Shown: positions 12,705-21,239 of the stretch, in pieces
Layout of the letters: each line of letters begins with the position of its first letter
Position numbering within the stretch: the stretch's first letter is position 1
Virus record (IMG/VR): IMGVR_UViG_3300042987_002524
Coordinates: 1-46,493 of that record
Strand: one strand, 5' to 3'
From: a virus
Length of the DNA stretch: 46,493 nucleotides
The notes under the pieces: generated by a model
The model's database searches: none
Told to the model about the DNA's origin: nothing
What the model saw: only the letters and a program-made list of their open reading frames with translations
Position numbers and translations under genes: made by a program

Positions 12705-14414
12705 ATGAATTTTGTTCCACGATGGACGCGGGGTCAGTGGTGCGGCGCGTTGCTGATGTTTGTCGGCTGCGTCGGTGCGGGGTTGTTCGGGTCGAGTCTG
12801 ATTCCGGCTTCGCACGCGATCCCGTCTGTTCCGTTGTCTCAGCTGGGCCTGGCGGTCGATCATGCGGAAAAGTCGCAGGTTGTGGCTGCGTCTCTGCCGC
12901 CGTTTTTGCTGGTCGGTGATGCGGCTGGTGAAGACAACTCGAAAAAGAATATCCGCCTTTGGGACGCTGTTTTGCAGGTCCGGGGCGAGCATCTTCCCAA
13001 TGTGCCTCAGCAGATCGGAGATTGCGTTTCGTGGGGTGCCTGTAATGCGGTGAACTATCTGCAGGCCGTGCAGATTGTGCGGGGGCCGCCTGCGGAGTTT
13101 CATCCTGCCTTCCCGCCGTTTACTTACGGAACGTCGCGGGTCGATGTCGGCCGCAAGCATGGTTCCCGGTTTTCCGGGGATGGAAGTGTCGGGGCTTATG
13201 CGGCTGAGGCCTTGCGTGATTTTGGCGTCCTGCGTGCAGATCATGAAAAATGCCCGCCCTACAGCGGATCGGTCGCGCGGCAGTGGGGGGCGAGTGGTCC
13301 GCCAGCCTGGGCGAAGGAAATTGCCAAGTCGAATCTGGTGCAATCCGTCGCGCCAGTGAACTCAGCGGAAGAGGCCAGGGACGCGATTGCGGGGGCTCAT
13401 TGTCCCGTCACGATCGCAAGCGGCTGGTGGGGGACCAACGATATTCCCGTAGTGCATGGTCGCCGGGTCGCTCGCCGGACAACAGCGTGGGCTCACCAGC
13501 AGTGCCTGATTGCCTACGACGGATCCGGGCCTGAGCCATTGTTCTATTGCCTGAATTCCTGGGGGCCGAATGCACATCCCGCGCCGATGCAGGGTGAGCC
13601 ACCTGGGGGCTACTGGATTCGCTGGGCGGATGTTGACCGGATCTGCAAAGAGGGGGATTCGTGGGCGCTGAGTGCGTTTGATGGATTCCCGGCAGCGGGT
13701 CCGGATTGGGATGAGTTACTTCGTCGGCCGGCAACGTCGCCGGTGACGTCAATGGATGTTCCGAAAGGGGGAGGCAGGGAAATGCGTGAGTGCATGGGTT
13801 CGCCAGGGTTTTTAATGGTCTTATGTCTGGCGGTGTCGCTGGGGGGCTTGCTGCTTTTTGCAATAGCGCTCCGGGCGGAGCGAAAGCGGATGGGCCAAGC
13901 GGTAACAATGCTGCTCATCGGTCTCTGCGCAACAAGCTCATACGGCTGGGCTCAAGACTTCGAAGCGGCCGCCAGTCGGAGCGGTCCCCCGCAAAGTCCT
14001 GCGGCTGTTGCTGTCGCAAACAATGCGACTGTGACGACACCCGCTGATCCGATGGACTGGACGGCAGCGACAACCAGACCTGTGATCGATCTGCTCAATG
14101 CAGGCTGCCAGGACATTGCGTCCGATCATCCGCAGGCACTGGTTTTTCTGATGGAGCGGGGTTGCAGCGACTGTGAGCGGCTTGATGCGTATATCAAGCG
14201 TGAGCTGGTGCCGAAAGGCTGGATTGAATCCGATCGGCCCGATGCAGATTTCCGCATGGTCGACATCCGTAAAAACCCGGAAATCGCGCGGCTGTACGGT
14301 GTTGAGGTTGTGCCGACGATCGTCTACCTGAACCGATTCGGCCGCATCGTGGATCGGCGTGTCGGGTACACGGTGGGTCAGTCGTTGACGAGTCCGCTGC
14401 TTAGTTGCCGATGA
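12705..14414 (+). CDS. membrane-anchored papain-like cysteine protease fused to thioredoxin-like domain
   Basis: A 569-residue protein. TM1 is at about 13-34. Residues 85-330 form a papain-type (C1) domain with nucleophile C107 (IGDCVSWGACNAVNYL), H264 (AWAHQQCLIAYDG) and N284 (CLNSWG). TM2 spans 367-389 and TM3 399-416, flanking a basic loop RAERKR. Residues 455-569 are thioredoxin-like with C487-S-D-C490 and a cis-proline VVPT (P537). The positive-inside rule puts both catalytic domains outside the inner membrane. It would cut proteins and reduce disulfides in the envelope. With no other endolysin seen and its place before the terminase genes, it is the best lysis-enzyme candidate. ATG 12705 is chosen; the longer frame reads through the repeat. 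Confidence 0.8.
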   Translation: MNFVPRWTRGQWCGALLMFVGCVGAGLFGSSLIPASHAIPSVPLSQLGLAVDHAEKSQVVAASLPPFLLVGDAAGEDNSKKNIRLWDAVLQVRGEHLPNVPQQIGDCVSWGACNAVNYLQAVQIVRGPPAEFHPAFPPFTYGTSRVDVGRKHGSRFSGDGSVGAYAAEALRDFGVLRADHEKCPPYSGSVARQWGASGPPAWAKEIAKSNLVQSVAPVNSAEEARDAIAGAHCPVTIASGWWGTNDIPVVHGRRVARRTTAWAHQQCLIAYDGSGPEPLFYCLNSWGPNAHPAPMQGEPPGGYWIRWADVDRICKEGDSWALSAFDGFPAAGPDWDELLRRPATSPVTSMDVPKGGGREMRECMGSPGFLMVLCLAVSLGGLLLFAIALRAERKRMGQAVTMLLIGLCATSSYGWAQDFEAAASRSGPPQSPAAVAVANNATVTTPADPMDWTAATTRPVIDLLNAGCQDIASDHPQALVFLMERGCSDCERLDAYIKRELVPKGWIESDRPDADFRMVDIRKNPEIARLYGVEVVPTIVYLNRFGRIVDRRVGYTVGQSLTSPLLSCR

Positions 14415-14454
14415 GGCCATTCAACTTTTAATCTCTTGAAAAAGGAACGCCGCG

Positions 14455-15141
14455 ATGGGTAAGCGACAACCCAAAGCGGCTTCTGGTAAGTCTGCCGATC
14501 AACGTGATCCTTATGCAGCGCCGCCAGATGCCGATCTGTATTACATTCCTGATTCTCTGAAGCCGTTTGCCGTCCGGATCGATTCTCTCAAACTGGATCC
14601 GGCGAACGTGAAAGATCACGGCGAGGCGGATCTGCCGACTCACCAGAAATCCCTGCGTGATTTCGGGATTCGCCGCCTAATCGTTGTCCGGGCCGATAAC
14701 CGGCAGGTTGAGGCTGGCAACGGAACCTGCCAGGCGGCCTTGCGGAACGGTTGGGAATACGTCCCCGTCCTGTTCTGTCACGATGATGCCGGGCGAGCGG
14801 CCGCGTTTGCCCTGGCGGACAATGCCGTCTCGACGCTATCCGGCTGGAATCCGGAACGTCTGCGGGAGTTGACCAGCGAAGCCCTGGCATACGTCGGGGA
14901 TCTGGATGTCGATGCCCTGGTTCAGAGTGTTCTAGCCGATCTGGGGGAAGATGAACCGCAGGAAGAGGCCAGTGAGGATGAATCCGCGCCGGCTGCCGCG
15001 GTGCCTGTCGATCCGGATTCTGTGCTTGTCAGCCGGTCCATCATCGTGAGTGGTCTGACGGAAAAGCGTCAACGCGAACTGATTGCTGAGCTGCAAGGCC
15101 GCGGGTTCGAGTGTGAGATTCGCGATCGATTGATGAAGTGA
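14455..15141 (+). CDS. ParB-like nuclease-fold protein
   Basis: A 228-residue protein. Residues about 38-125 match the ParB/Srx fold: IDSLKLDPANVKDHG, a motif DLPTHQKSLRDFGIRRLIVV, then VEAGNGTCQAALRNGW in place of the usual GNGRxxAA and a helical tail (ALADNAVSTLSGW). No partition-type helix-turn-helix follows. Instead there is an acidic segment (GEDEPQEEASEDES) and a small C-terminal domain. Proteins of this sort next to terminase genes are common in phages, where they accompany DNA modification or packaging. AAAGGA precedes the ATG. Confidence 0.8.
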   Translation: MGKRQPKAASGKSADQRDPYAAPPDADLYYIPDSLKPFAVRIDSLKLDPANVKDHGEADLPTHQKSLRDFGIRRLIVVRADNRQVEAGNGTCQAALRNGWEYVPVLFCHDDAGRAAAFALADNAVSTLSGWNPERLRELTSEALAYVGDLDVDALVQSVLADLGEDEPQEEASEDESAPAAAVPVDPDSVLVSRSIIVSGLTEKRQRELIAELQGRGFECEIRDRLMK

Positions 15142-15157
15142 AACCGTTGGGGGTGTC

Positions 15158-15517
15158 ATGTACGAAAACGAACGCCGCAGGCCATGGACGGTTGATTTAC
15201 AGGGGATTCCTGAGCAGACCGAATTGCGGGGGGTGCTGAAGTCGGCGCTGACGCCACCCGCATCGTTCGGGCCTGCGACAATGGTTGAGGTCTATATCTG
15301 TGAGCCCGATCCGGATGGTACGGAAAGCGCGGACGGGTTTCTGCCGCTGCGGATTACGTCTGAGTCAATCAAGGTTGCTGTCTATGATCCGAGTCTGGCG
15401 ACCGTGGCGGAACCGAGTGCTGAGCAGCTGGATCCGGAAGATCCGGCGTTCAATCCGACGTATTGCCGCGTGAAGCTGATGAGCGGGGTTTGGGAGTTGT
15501 CCTGGGTTGGGTGTTGA
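15158..15517 (+). CDS. hypothetical protein
   Basis: A 119-residue, beta-rich, acidic protein with no family I recognise (starts MYENERRRPWTVDL, ends VWELSWVGC). GGGGGTG precedes the ATG. Between the ParB-like and terminase genes. Confidence 0.6.
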   Translation: MYENERRRPWTVDLQGIPEQTELRGVLKSALTPPASFGPATMVEVYICEPDPDGTESADGFLPLRITSESIKVAVYDPSLATVAEPSAEQLDPEDPAFNPTYCRVKLMSGVWELSWVGC

Positions 15518-15522
15518 AAAGC

Positions 15523-15552
15523 GTTCTTGGTTCCTGGTGCTTTGTTCGTGGG
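15523..15552 (+). repeat. degenerate GTTCTTG heptamer repeat
   Basis: Units GTTCTTG, GTTCCTG, GTGCTTT, GTTCGTG before the next small gene. Confidence 0.75.
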
Positions 15553-15569
15553 TGGAAGGCAGTTGGATA

Positions 15570-15797
15570 ATGAAAGACGCGAAGCAATGCCGTTGCAACA
15601 AATCAGCCAACGGGTCTGAATGGTCGATTTGCTCTGTTTGCGAAGGTCGCATTCATTTGAGTGGATGCACATCCCGCCGCAATAGCAACAGGGATTGTTG
15701 CCCAGAGCGGCATTTAATCTTACGGGCCGCTGGGCAGTTGGTAGGGCTGATTGACGCGTCTCAGCCGATGACAGTCGACACAGCGGCATTGACGTAA
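15570..15797 (+). CDS. small cysteine-rich protein
   Basis: A 75-residue protein with eight cysteines in the first 45 residues (KQCRCNKS, CSVCEG, LSGC, RDCCPERH), a likely two-zinc module, then a short hydrophobic/helical tail. GGAAGG lies about 12 nt upstream. Function unknown. One of four small CxxC proteins in this genome. Confidence 0.55.
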   Translation: MKDAKQCRCNKSANGSEWSICSVCEGRIHLSGCTSRRNSNRDCCPERHLILRAAGQLVGLIDASQPMTVDTAALT

Positions 15798-15810
15798 TTG
15801 GAATGCGATT

Positions 15811-15918
15811 TGAACCACAGAGGCACAGAGGACACAGAGAAGGGAATTGACGAATGTCTGCGGAATTGCCCGTCGAGATGTGTTTCTCTTCGTGCCTTCG
15901 TGTCCTTCGTGGTGAAAA
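15811..15918. repeat. paired CACAGAGG and CACGAAGG repeats, inverted
   Basis: A + oriented CACAGAGG block (15814-15840) and a minus-oriented CACGAAGG block (15881-15918) flank about 40 nt. They are similar enough to form an imperfect stem. The pair lies directly before the small terminase gene. Confidence 0.7.
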
Positions 15919-15924
15919 CTGACG

Positions 15925-16410
15925 ATGCAGTTAAAGGGGCAAACGGCCGTCGGGACTCATTACGGGGTTACTGAGAGAGCGGTACGGCTGTGGATGAAAG
16001 ATCCGCTGTTTCCTCAGCCGGTAGGAGATGTCTACGACACGGACAAGATTGATGCCTGGCGGGCGACTCGTCCCAAGGAAAAAGACTCTGAGTTGAGCCA
16101 GGCGAATGCTGCTTTGAGTCTGCAGCTGAAGCAATATAAGGTCGCCAGGGAGAAGGAAGCGGCGTTAAAGGCTCAACGGGAGCGTGAGGTTTACGAGGGG
16201 ACGCTGCTACCTCGCAAGGTCTGGGAATCGTTTGTGGCGGGGTTGTTGGCGAACCTGGCCGACTGGTGCGATCAGTTCCCGGAACTTATTGAAAATCAAA
16301 TGCCGAGACAGCATCGGCGTAAGGTGCGGGAGTGGGCTGAACAGCAGTTGAACCGGATGCGCGATCAGATGGCTGAGGATCTGAAGCGGACGCCGGAAGA
16401 TGATAGTTGA
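15925..16410 (+). CDS. terminase small subunit, Nu1-like
   Basis: A 161-residue protein with an N-terminal winged helix-turn-helix (THYGVTERAVRLWMKDPLFP) that would bind the packaging site, a coiled-coil-like stretch about 55-95 (LQLKQYKVAREKEAALKAQRE), and a C-terminal helical part for the large subunit. This is the lambda Nu1 layout. It overlaps the large terminase gene by 11 nt, as in lambda. Position, length and domain order all agree. Confidence 0.85.
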   Translation: MQLKGQTAVGTHYGVTERAVRLWMKDPLFPQPVGDVYDTDKIDAWRATRPKEKDSELSQANAALSLQLKQYKVAREKEAALKAQREREVYEGTLLPRKVWESFVAGLLANLADWCDQFPELIENQMPRQHRRKVREWAEQQLNRMRDQMAEDLKRTPEDDS

Positions 16411-18463
16411 GTTCTTGGTTGAAAGCAAAGTGATGGGTTTGCTGATGGCATTGTTTTTCGGGATCTCTCCGTCGGTCTGCGATGTCGTGAAACATCGGCC
16501 TTTCGTTTCGACGGCCGAATGGGCTCCGCAGAATATCTATCTGCCGAAGGGGTCCGAAATCAAAGGGATGTTCCGGCTGGATCTGTTTCCGCACGCTCGC
16601 GAACCGCTGGACTGCTTCGATGATCCCTACATCCGCAAGATCATCCTGCAATGGGCGGCCCGGTTGGGGAAGACCTCGATCGCGCAGGTCTGCCTGGCGA
16701 AACAGGCGGCAACTCGACCGGCTCCCATGGCGTTTGCTGATGCCGATCAGAAATCGGTTCAGCGTGTGCTGAAACGACTGTGGGCGATCCTGGCTAAAGT
16801 CCCTTCGCTGCGGGGCAAGCTGCCTCCCAAGCATCTTCGGTCGGCGGACATGATTGAGTTGCTGGATTGCCTGATCCATGGGGCCTGGTCTGGATCCGCA
16901 GCGACGGCAGCCGACTTCGGGGCTTTGGTCGTCGTGCTGAACGAAATTGACAAGATGTCCCGCAAGAAATCGAACGAAGCGGATTTCGCTCAGCAGATGC
17001 AGGACCGGGCCTTGGGTTTTGCGCGTCATAAGATTCTGGCCATGTCGACTCCCAGCCGGAAAGGGAATTCGCGTATCGAGACCTTGCGTCTCGAGGGGGA
17101 TAACCGGCGTCGGGAAGTTCCCTGCCCGTTCTGTAACGGGTGGCAGGTGTTGAATGAGGGGAACGGTCGGGATCCGGGCGGGCTGCGATGGAAAAAGGGG
17201 AAAGACGGTCACAGCGATCCGGCGATTGCTCTGGAAACAGCCTGGTACGAATGCCGCTACTGCCTGAAAGCGATCCGGGATGAGCATCGGTATGTCATGC
17301 TGCAGGCCGGGGTCTGGGTCAAGGAAGGGCAGCAGATTTCCGGCAGTGGCCGGGTGACTGGTAAGGCGTTGCGTGAGGGGCCGATTGCCTCGTTTGGTCC
17401 GCTGAGTTCGCTCTATTCGCTGTTGCCGTCGATGACATGGGGGTTTCTGGCTTCTGAATCGGTCGCCAGCCGGAAGCGTGATCCGGATGGCAGGGTCGAT
17501 CTGCGGGAAAAGCGACGGCGGTTTGTGAACTCGATCCTCGGGGAAACCTGGGACGATGCGCCTCCGGAAGTGGCTCAGCATGTTCTGGCAGAGCGGTTGT
17601 GCGTGCCTGGTCAGCAGCTGGGGATCTGTCCGGAATGGGTGCGGTTTTTGACGCGGGGGGTCGACTGCGGCGGTGTCAAGAATGATGCCGGCGGCCAGGT
17701 TTTGACGGAAATGTGGTATTGGGTCATGGGCTGGGGGCCGAATGGCCGTTGTTGCCTGATCGAGTATGGGATGAAGACTCCGGCAGAGCTGGCTCTGGAT
17801 CTGCCGACGAAAGACGCGACGAATCCCGACGGGAAGATTTACAAACATGCGGACGGCGGGCTGCCCCTGCGGCCAGTGATCACATTGATTGATTCGGGCT
17901 CATTCACGGTCGAGGTTTATCAATACTGCCGCAAGTTCCGCGGAGTCTTCCCGGTCAAGGGATCTTCGACCAGCACATTTCCGCAGACTTTCTATCTGAC
18001 GGGTCTGGATTCAGACACGGCTAAACAGGCGGCGTTGCGTGCGAATCTTGGCGGCCTGGTGCTGTTCATGGTCAACGGGGAACTGACTCAGCAGTGGATG
18101 GAATCGATCGTCCGCGGGGACAAGAAACCAACAGATGCGTATGGGCTGAGTCTGCCGGAATTGGTGGGTGAGGATATCGGGCTGCTGAATCAGCTGATGG
18201 CCGAGTATCCGGCTGAGGAGCGGACGGACAACGGTTATGACGTCCATAGCTGGAAAAAGCGGGGCAACAACGAATTCCGTGACGCGGCCCGCTATGCGTT
18301 CGTGGGGGCTCAGTTCAAGACGGATCACGGGAAGAAGTTTGCGAACCTGCCGCCACGTCTGACGCAAGCGGCGATCGATGCGCAGCGGGCGAAAGAGGCG
18401 GCAGTGCAGGAAGGGGTTACGAATGCGGCGGGGATGCCATGGTTGCCGCATCTGCGGTATTGA
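16400..18463 (+). CDS. terminase large subunit, GpA type
   Basis: A 687-residue packaging motor and nuclease of the lambda gpA group. The early part has LQWAARLGKTSIAQ (residues 84-96), the adenine/Walker A region. Walker B is VVVLNEIDKM (177-186), where Asn181 stands in the place of the usual Asp while E182, the likely catalytic base, is kept. MSTPSRKGNS is motif III-like. A zinc knuckle (CPFC and CRYC) follows. The nuclease part begins at RGVDCGG. It cuts concatemers and drives DNA into the prohead. Start ATG 16400, with 16433 as alternative. Confidence 0.92.
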   Translation: MIVEFLVESKVMGLLMALFFGISPSVCDVVKHRPFVSTAEWAPQNIYLPKGSEIKGMFRLDLFPHAREPLDCFDDPYIRKIILQWAARLGKTSIAQVCLAKQAATRPAPMAFADADQKSVQRVLKRLWAILAKVPSLRGKLPPKHLRSADMIELLDCLIHGAWSGSAATAADFGALVVVLNEIDKMSRKKSNEADFAQQMQDRALGFARHKILAMSTPSRKGNSRIETLRLEGDNRRREVPCPFCNGWQVLNEGNGRDPGGLRWKKGKDGHSDPAIALETAWYECRYCLKAIRDEHRYVMLQAGVWVKEGQQISGSGRVTGKALREGPIASFGPLSSLYSLLPSMTWGFLASESVASRKRDPDGRVDLREKRRRFVNSILGETWDDAPPEVAQHVLAERLCVPGQQLGICPEWVRFLTRGVDCGGVKNDAGGQVLTEMWYWVMGWGPNGRCCLIEYGMKTPAELALDLPTKDATNPDGKIYKHADGGLPLRPVITLIDSGSFTVEVYQYCRKFRGVFPVKGSSTSTFPQTFYLTGLDSDTAKQAALRANLGGLVLFMVNGELTQQWMESIVRGDKKPTDAYGLSLPELVGEDIGLLNQLMAEYPAEERTDNGYDVHSWKKRGNNEFRDAARYAFVGAQFKTDHGKKFANLPPRLTQAAIDAQRAKEAAVQEGVTNAAGMPWLPHLRY

Positions 18464-18492
18464 AACACAGAGGCACAGAGGACACAGAGGGG
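18463..18492 (+). repeat. CACAGAGG-type intergenic repeat
   Basis: Three CACAGAGG units. The last, AGAGGGGA, serves as ribosome-binding site of the next gene. A reverse-oriented partner lies at 18775-18804, so the two bracket that gene. Confidence 0.8.
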
Positions 18493-18497
18493 ATTTT

Positions 18498-18764
18498 ATG
18501 ACGCGGCCTGATTCTCATCAGTCGGACTTGCCTGATCGGCGTTGTGAAACGTGCCGACATGCAAAGGTGTTGGCGGAAACCTTGGATACGCTTTGCTTCC
18601 ATGGTGACACGATCAACGTCGTTGGAAAGTCGACTTATCCCGTCATCGGGTTTTATGTTGAATTGAACGGTCGAGAAATTGTGAACGACGATTCGTATGT
18701 GGAAATCTGGACCACTCGTCACGTTCAGAGCGGCGACGTTTGCGACGAATGGGAAGGGCATTGA
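18498..18764 (+). CDS. small Cys-rich protein bracketed by inverted repeats
   Basis: An 88-residue protein with C-x2-C near the start (RRCETCRHAK), a third cysteine in LCFHGD and a fourth in VCDEWEGH, a pattern seen in many small phage and environmental proteins thought to bind zinc. The middle is beta-rich. No specific function. ATG 18498 is chosen because the repeat-derived AGAGGGG lies in front of it. Confidence 0.65.
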   Translation: MTRPDSHQSDLPDRRCETCRHAKVLAETLDTLCFHGDTINVVGKSTYPVIGFYVELNGREIVNDDSYVEIWTTRHVQSGDVCDEWEGH

Positions 18765-18774
18765 ATCTCTGGCT

Positions 18775-18804
18775 TCTCTGTGATCTCTGTGCCTCTGTGT
18801 TTCA
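18775..18804 (-). repeat. CACAGAGG-type intergenic repeat, reverse orientation
   Basis: On the minus strand, AAACACAGAGGCACAGAGAT and one further unit, mirroring the copy at 18463-18492. Confidence 0.8.
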
Positions 18805-18832
18805 TGTTTTTGATTCGAAGGGATAAAACGCG

Positions 18833-19255
18833 ATGGCGAAAAAGCGGGTTGTTGACGATCTGGATTCTGTGACAGAAATTGATGACGTTCCGGCGGAGTT
18901 CAGCGGGCCTGGTGCTGGGCCTGCTGTCGATCCTGTTCCTGGAAGTGCCGGGTTGACTCTGGCCGATGGGGCGGTGTTTTCTGCGGAGCAGATATCGCGG
19001 GCGTGTGTTGACATTCCCATTCTTTTAATTGACATTGACGATCCGGGTTATTTAAGTCGTCGGATTGATCTGACTCTATCGGGCGACGAGGGCCAATTCT
19101 GGCAGCGGGCTTTGATCTCTGCCAGGAAGTTGCATCTGACGTTTCACGGACGAAGGCCGGATGAGCATGTCGAATCTTCCGCAGATTTGCTGCGGTATCT
19201 GGTTCAGAAGATGATGGAAAGCGTTTACTCTGCCGATAGCAGTTCGTCCGAATGA
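18833..19255 (+). CDS. hypothetical protein, head region
   Basis: A 140-residue protein: a Gly/Pro/Ala-rich disordered first third, then an acidic alpha/beta part (DIPILLIDIDDPGYL, RKLHLTFHGRRPDEH). No family recognised. GAAGGGAT precedes the ATG. Its position between large terminase and portal suggests a minor head or packaging accessory protein. Confidence 0.65.
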   Translation: MAKKRVVDDLDSVTEIDDVPAEFSGPGAGPAVDPVPGSAGLTLADGAVFSAEQISRACVDIPILLIDIDDPGYLSRRIDLTLSGDEGQFWQRALISARKLHLTFHGRRPDEHVESSADLLRYLVQKMMESVYSADSSSSE

Positions 19256-19317
19256 TCCGCTGAATCCGATAAGATTGCATCGCGTTTTTAATTGAAGCGA
19301 CTGGCTGCCGTCCTAAG

Positions 19318-19656
19318 ATGGCGGCCATGTCACTCAATTCTTCATCCACCCGCGACGATGCTATTGCCGAGATTAAGAATACTCTCGGCTGGCGAGATGA
19401 TACGTCTGGCGCTTTGGCTCGCCGGTTCGTGATCGCGGTGAACTTCTACATCCTGGTGACACCAGCGAACTCGTTGACGTCGCAACGTGCGGATACTCGT
19501 TTTCAAACTCAGTTTGATCACAAGTTCCTCGTTGACGAAAAGAATCAGGCGGCTTCCTTTGCGGCTGAGTGTGTCGCTCGCAGTGCTACATCACTGGCTG
19601 AGCGTGCGGATGTGCCGCGACAGATTTCTCTCGAACGAATTCGGGAGGTGATCTGA
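19318..19656 (+). CDS. hypothetical protein upstream of portal
   Basis: A 112-residue helical protein with no family I recognise. Its place directly before the portal is where lambda has the short head-tail joining protein gpW, but length and sequence do not clearly match. ATG 19318 or 19327. No strong ribosome-binding site. It overlaps the portal start by TGATG. Confidence 0.6.
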   Translation: MAAMSLNSSSTRDDAIAEIKNTLGWRDDTSGALARRFVIAVNFYILVTPANSLTSQRADTRFQTQFDHKFLVDEKNQAASFAAECVARSATSLAERADVPRQISLERIREVI

Positions 19657-21239
19657 TGGGGGCTCGTACTGACCTGAGTCTGACCGGATTCCGGGCCGAC
19701 TATGACATGATGAAAACGGGGCCGTTTCGTCCGATCCGGTCTGGTCTGGCTCCGATGGGTGCCGGGGCGGATTGGCATATTCGCAGCGATGCGCAGTATC
19801 TGCGGATGATTGAGCTTGCGCAGGATGTGATCCGCAACGACATGATTGTCGGCCAGGCGATGCGACGTCTGACCGATAACGTGCTGCAGGGTGGGTTTCC
19901 GGTCGATCCAAAGACCGGAAACGACGAAGCTGATCAGATCCTGAAAGATTCCTGGCAGGAATGGACCGGGGACAAAAAGCATTGTCATTACACCCAGACG
20001 ATGAGCTGGTCGAAAATCGAGGAGCTGACGTTTATGTCGGCCCTGGGGTGTGGTGATCATTTCAACGTGCCTACGGAATCCGGGCGGCTGGATACGATCG
20101 AGAATCATCGGTGTCGGACTCCAATGTTGGGGGCTCGCCCTGCCACAAAAAAGAATGTTGTCCTCGGCGTGCTGAAGGATGACGAAGGGATTCCGCAGGA
20201 ATTCTGGTTCACTCAGAAGGATGTCGGATTCAATCAGGTGTCGACGGTCGGGGCGATGGTTCGTCGTCCGGTCTGGCTGTCGAATGGTGAACCCGGTGTG
20301 TTTCATGCGATCGATCACAAGCGGTTTTCGCAGACGCGCGGTGTCACCTGCCTGGTGCCGATCTTTGATGCGGTCGGGATGAATGCCGATCTGCAGTTTT
20401 CCGCGTTGATCAAGCAAACGATTTCTGCCTGTTTTATCTGGGCGCGTGAGCTGGATTGGCAGGTTACCGGCGACGATCACGGGACCGCGGGTGAGGTTGA
20501 GGTACGTCAATCGTCGTCGGCCAGCCGGTTGCTGCAGCACATTTTTCCGGGTCAGGAAATCCCGCTCAAGCGGGGTGAGAAACTTGTGTCGCAGTCTCCG
20601 CAGGTTGGCGGGCATGACTTCATCAGTCATACGCATCTGGTCCTGCAGTTCATGTCTGTGAACCTGGATCTGCCGGTGTCGGTGATGCTGCTGGATCCGT
20701 CGGACACGAATTTCAGCGGGTGGCGTGGTGCGATCGATCAGGCCCGCATCAGCTGGCGACGTTGGCAGCAGTGGCTGATCGATGTTCTGCACTGTCCGAC
20801 GTACCGATGGAAAGTGCTGGACTGGGCGTCTGAGAATTCTGTCCGCGGTCAGAAACTGCGGGCGGCATTGAAGGGTGGGGCAAACCTGCTGGCTCATGTC
20901 TGGCATCCGGCAGGCTGGCCGTACATTGAGCCATTGAAAGACGCTCAAGCGGACTTCCTGGAATGGACGGGCGGGCTGAATTCGCGGCGTCGTGTTCTGG
21001 CCAGGAAGCAGCTGGATGTCCGGGTGATCGACTCGGAAGAGGTTGGTGATCTGGAATTCCGGGCCGATCTGGCGCGGGCGGCTGCAACGCGGCTGAATGA
21101 CAAGTATCCGGATCTGCCTCCGGTGGATTGGCAAATGTTCATGCCTGGTCTGCCGAAGGGCTTGACGATGGCGCTGTCGGCCGCACAGGAACCGCAGGCT
21201 CAGCCCAAGAAACTTGCTTCTGATGGGGGTGGTCAATGA
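19656..21239 (+). CDS. portal protein, lambda gpB-like
   Basis: A 527-residue portal, forming the dodecameric ring at one head vertex through which DNA passes. Early segment DAQYLRMIELAQDVIRND and MRRLTDNVLQGGFPV, middle FMSVNLDLPVSVMLLDPS and FSGWRGAIDQAR, and the tail WQMFMPGLPKG fit the lambda-type portal family. GGGAGGTGATC precedes the ATG, which overlaps the previous stop. It is itself overlapped by the protease start (ATGA). Lambda gpB is trimmed at its N-terminus, and the neighbouring protease could do the same here. Confidence 0.9.
   Translation: MGARTDLSLTGFRADYDMMKTGPFRPIRSGLAPMGAGADWHIRSDAQYLRMIELAQDVIRNDMIVGQAMRRLTDNVLQGGFPVDPKTGNDEADQILKDSWQEWTGDKKHCHYTQTMSWSKIEELTFMSALGCGDHFNVPTESGRLDTIENHRCRTPMLGARPATKKNVVLGVLKDDEGIPQEFWFTQKDVGFNQVSTVGAMVRRPVWLSNGEPGVFHAIDHKRFSQTRGVTCLVPIFDAVGMNADLQFSALIKQTISACFIWARELDWQVTGDDHGTAGEVEVRQSSSASRLLQHIFPGQEIPLKRGEKLVSQSPQVGGHDFISHTHLVLQFMSVNLDLPVSVMLLDPSDTNFSGWRGAIDQARISWRRWQQWLIDVLHCPTYRWKVLDWASENSVRGQKLRAALKGGANLLAHVWHPAGWPYIEPLKDAQADFLEWTGGLNSRRRVLARKQLDVRVIDSEEVGDLEFRADLARAAATRLNDKYPDLPPVDWQMFMPGLPKGLTMALSAAQEPQAQPKKLASDGGGQ

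Noticed and set aside
14455-15141. Plasmid partition system
   Set aside because: Only a ParB-like fold is present, with no ParA and no centromere-type HTH.
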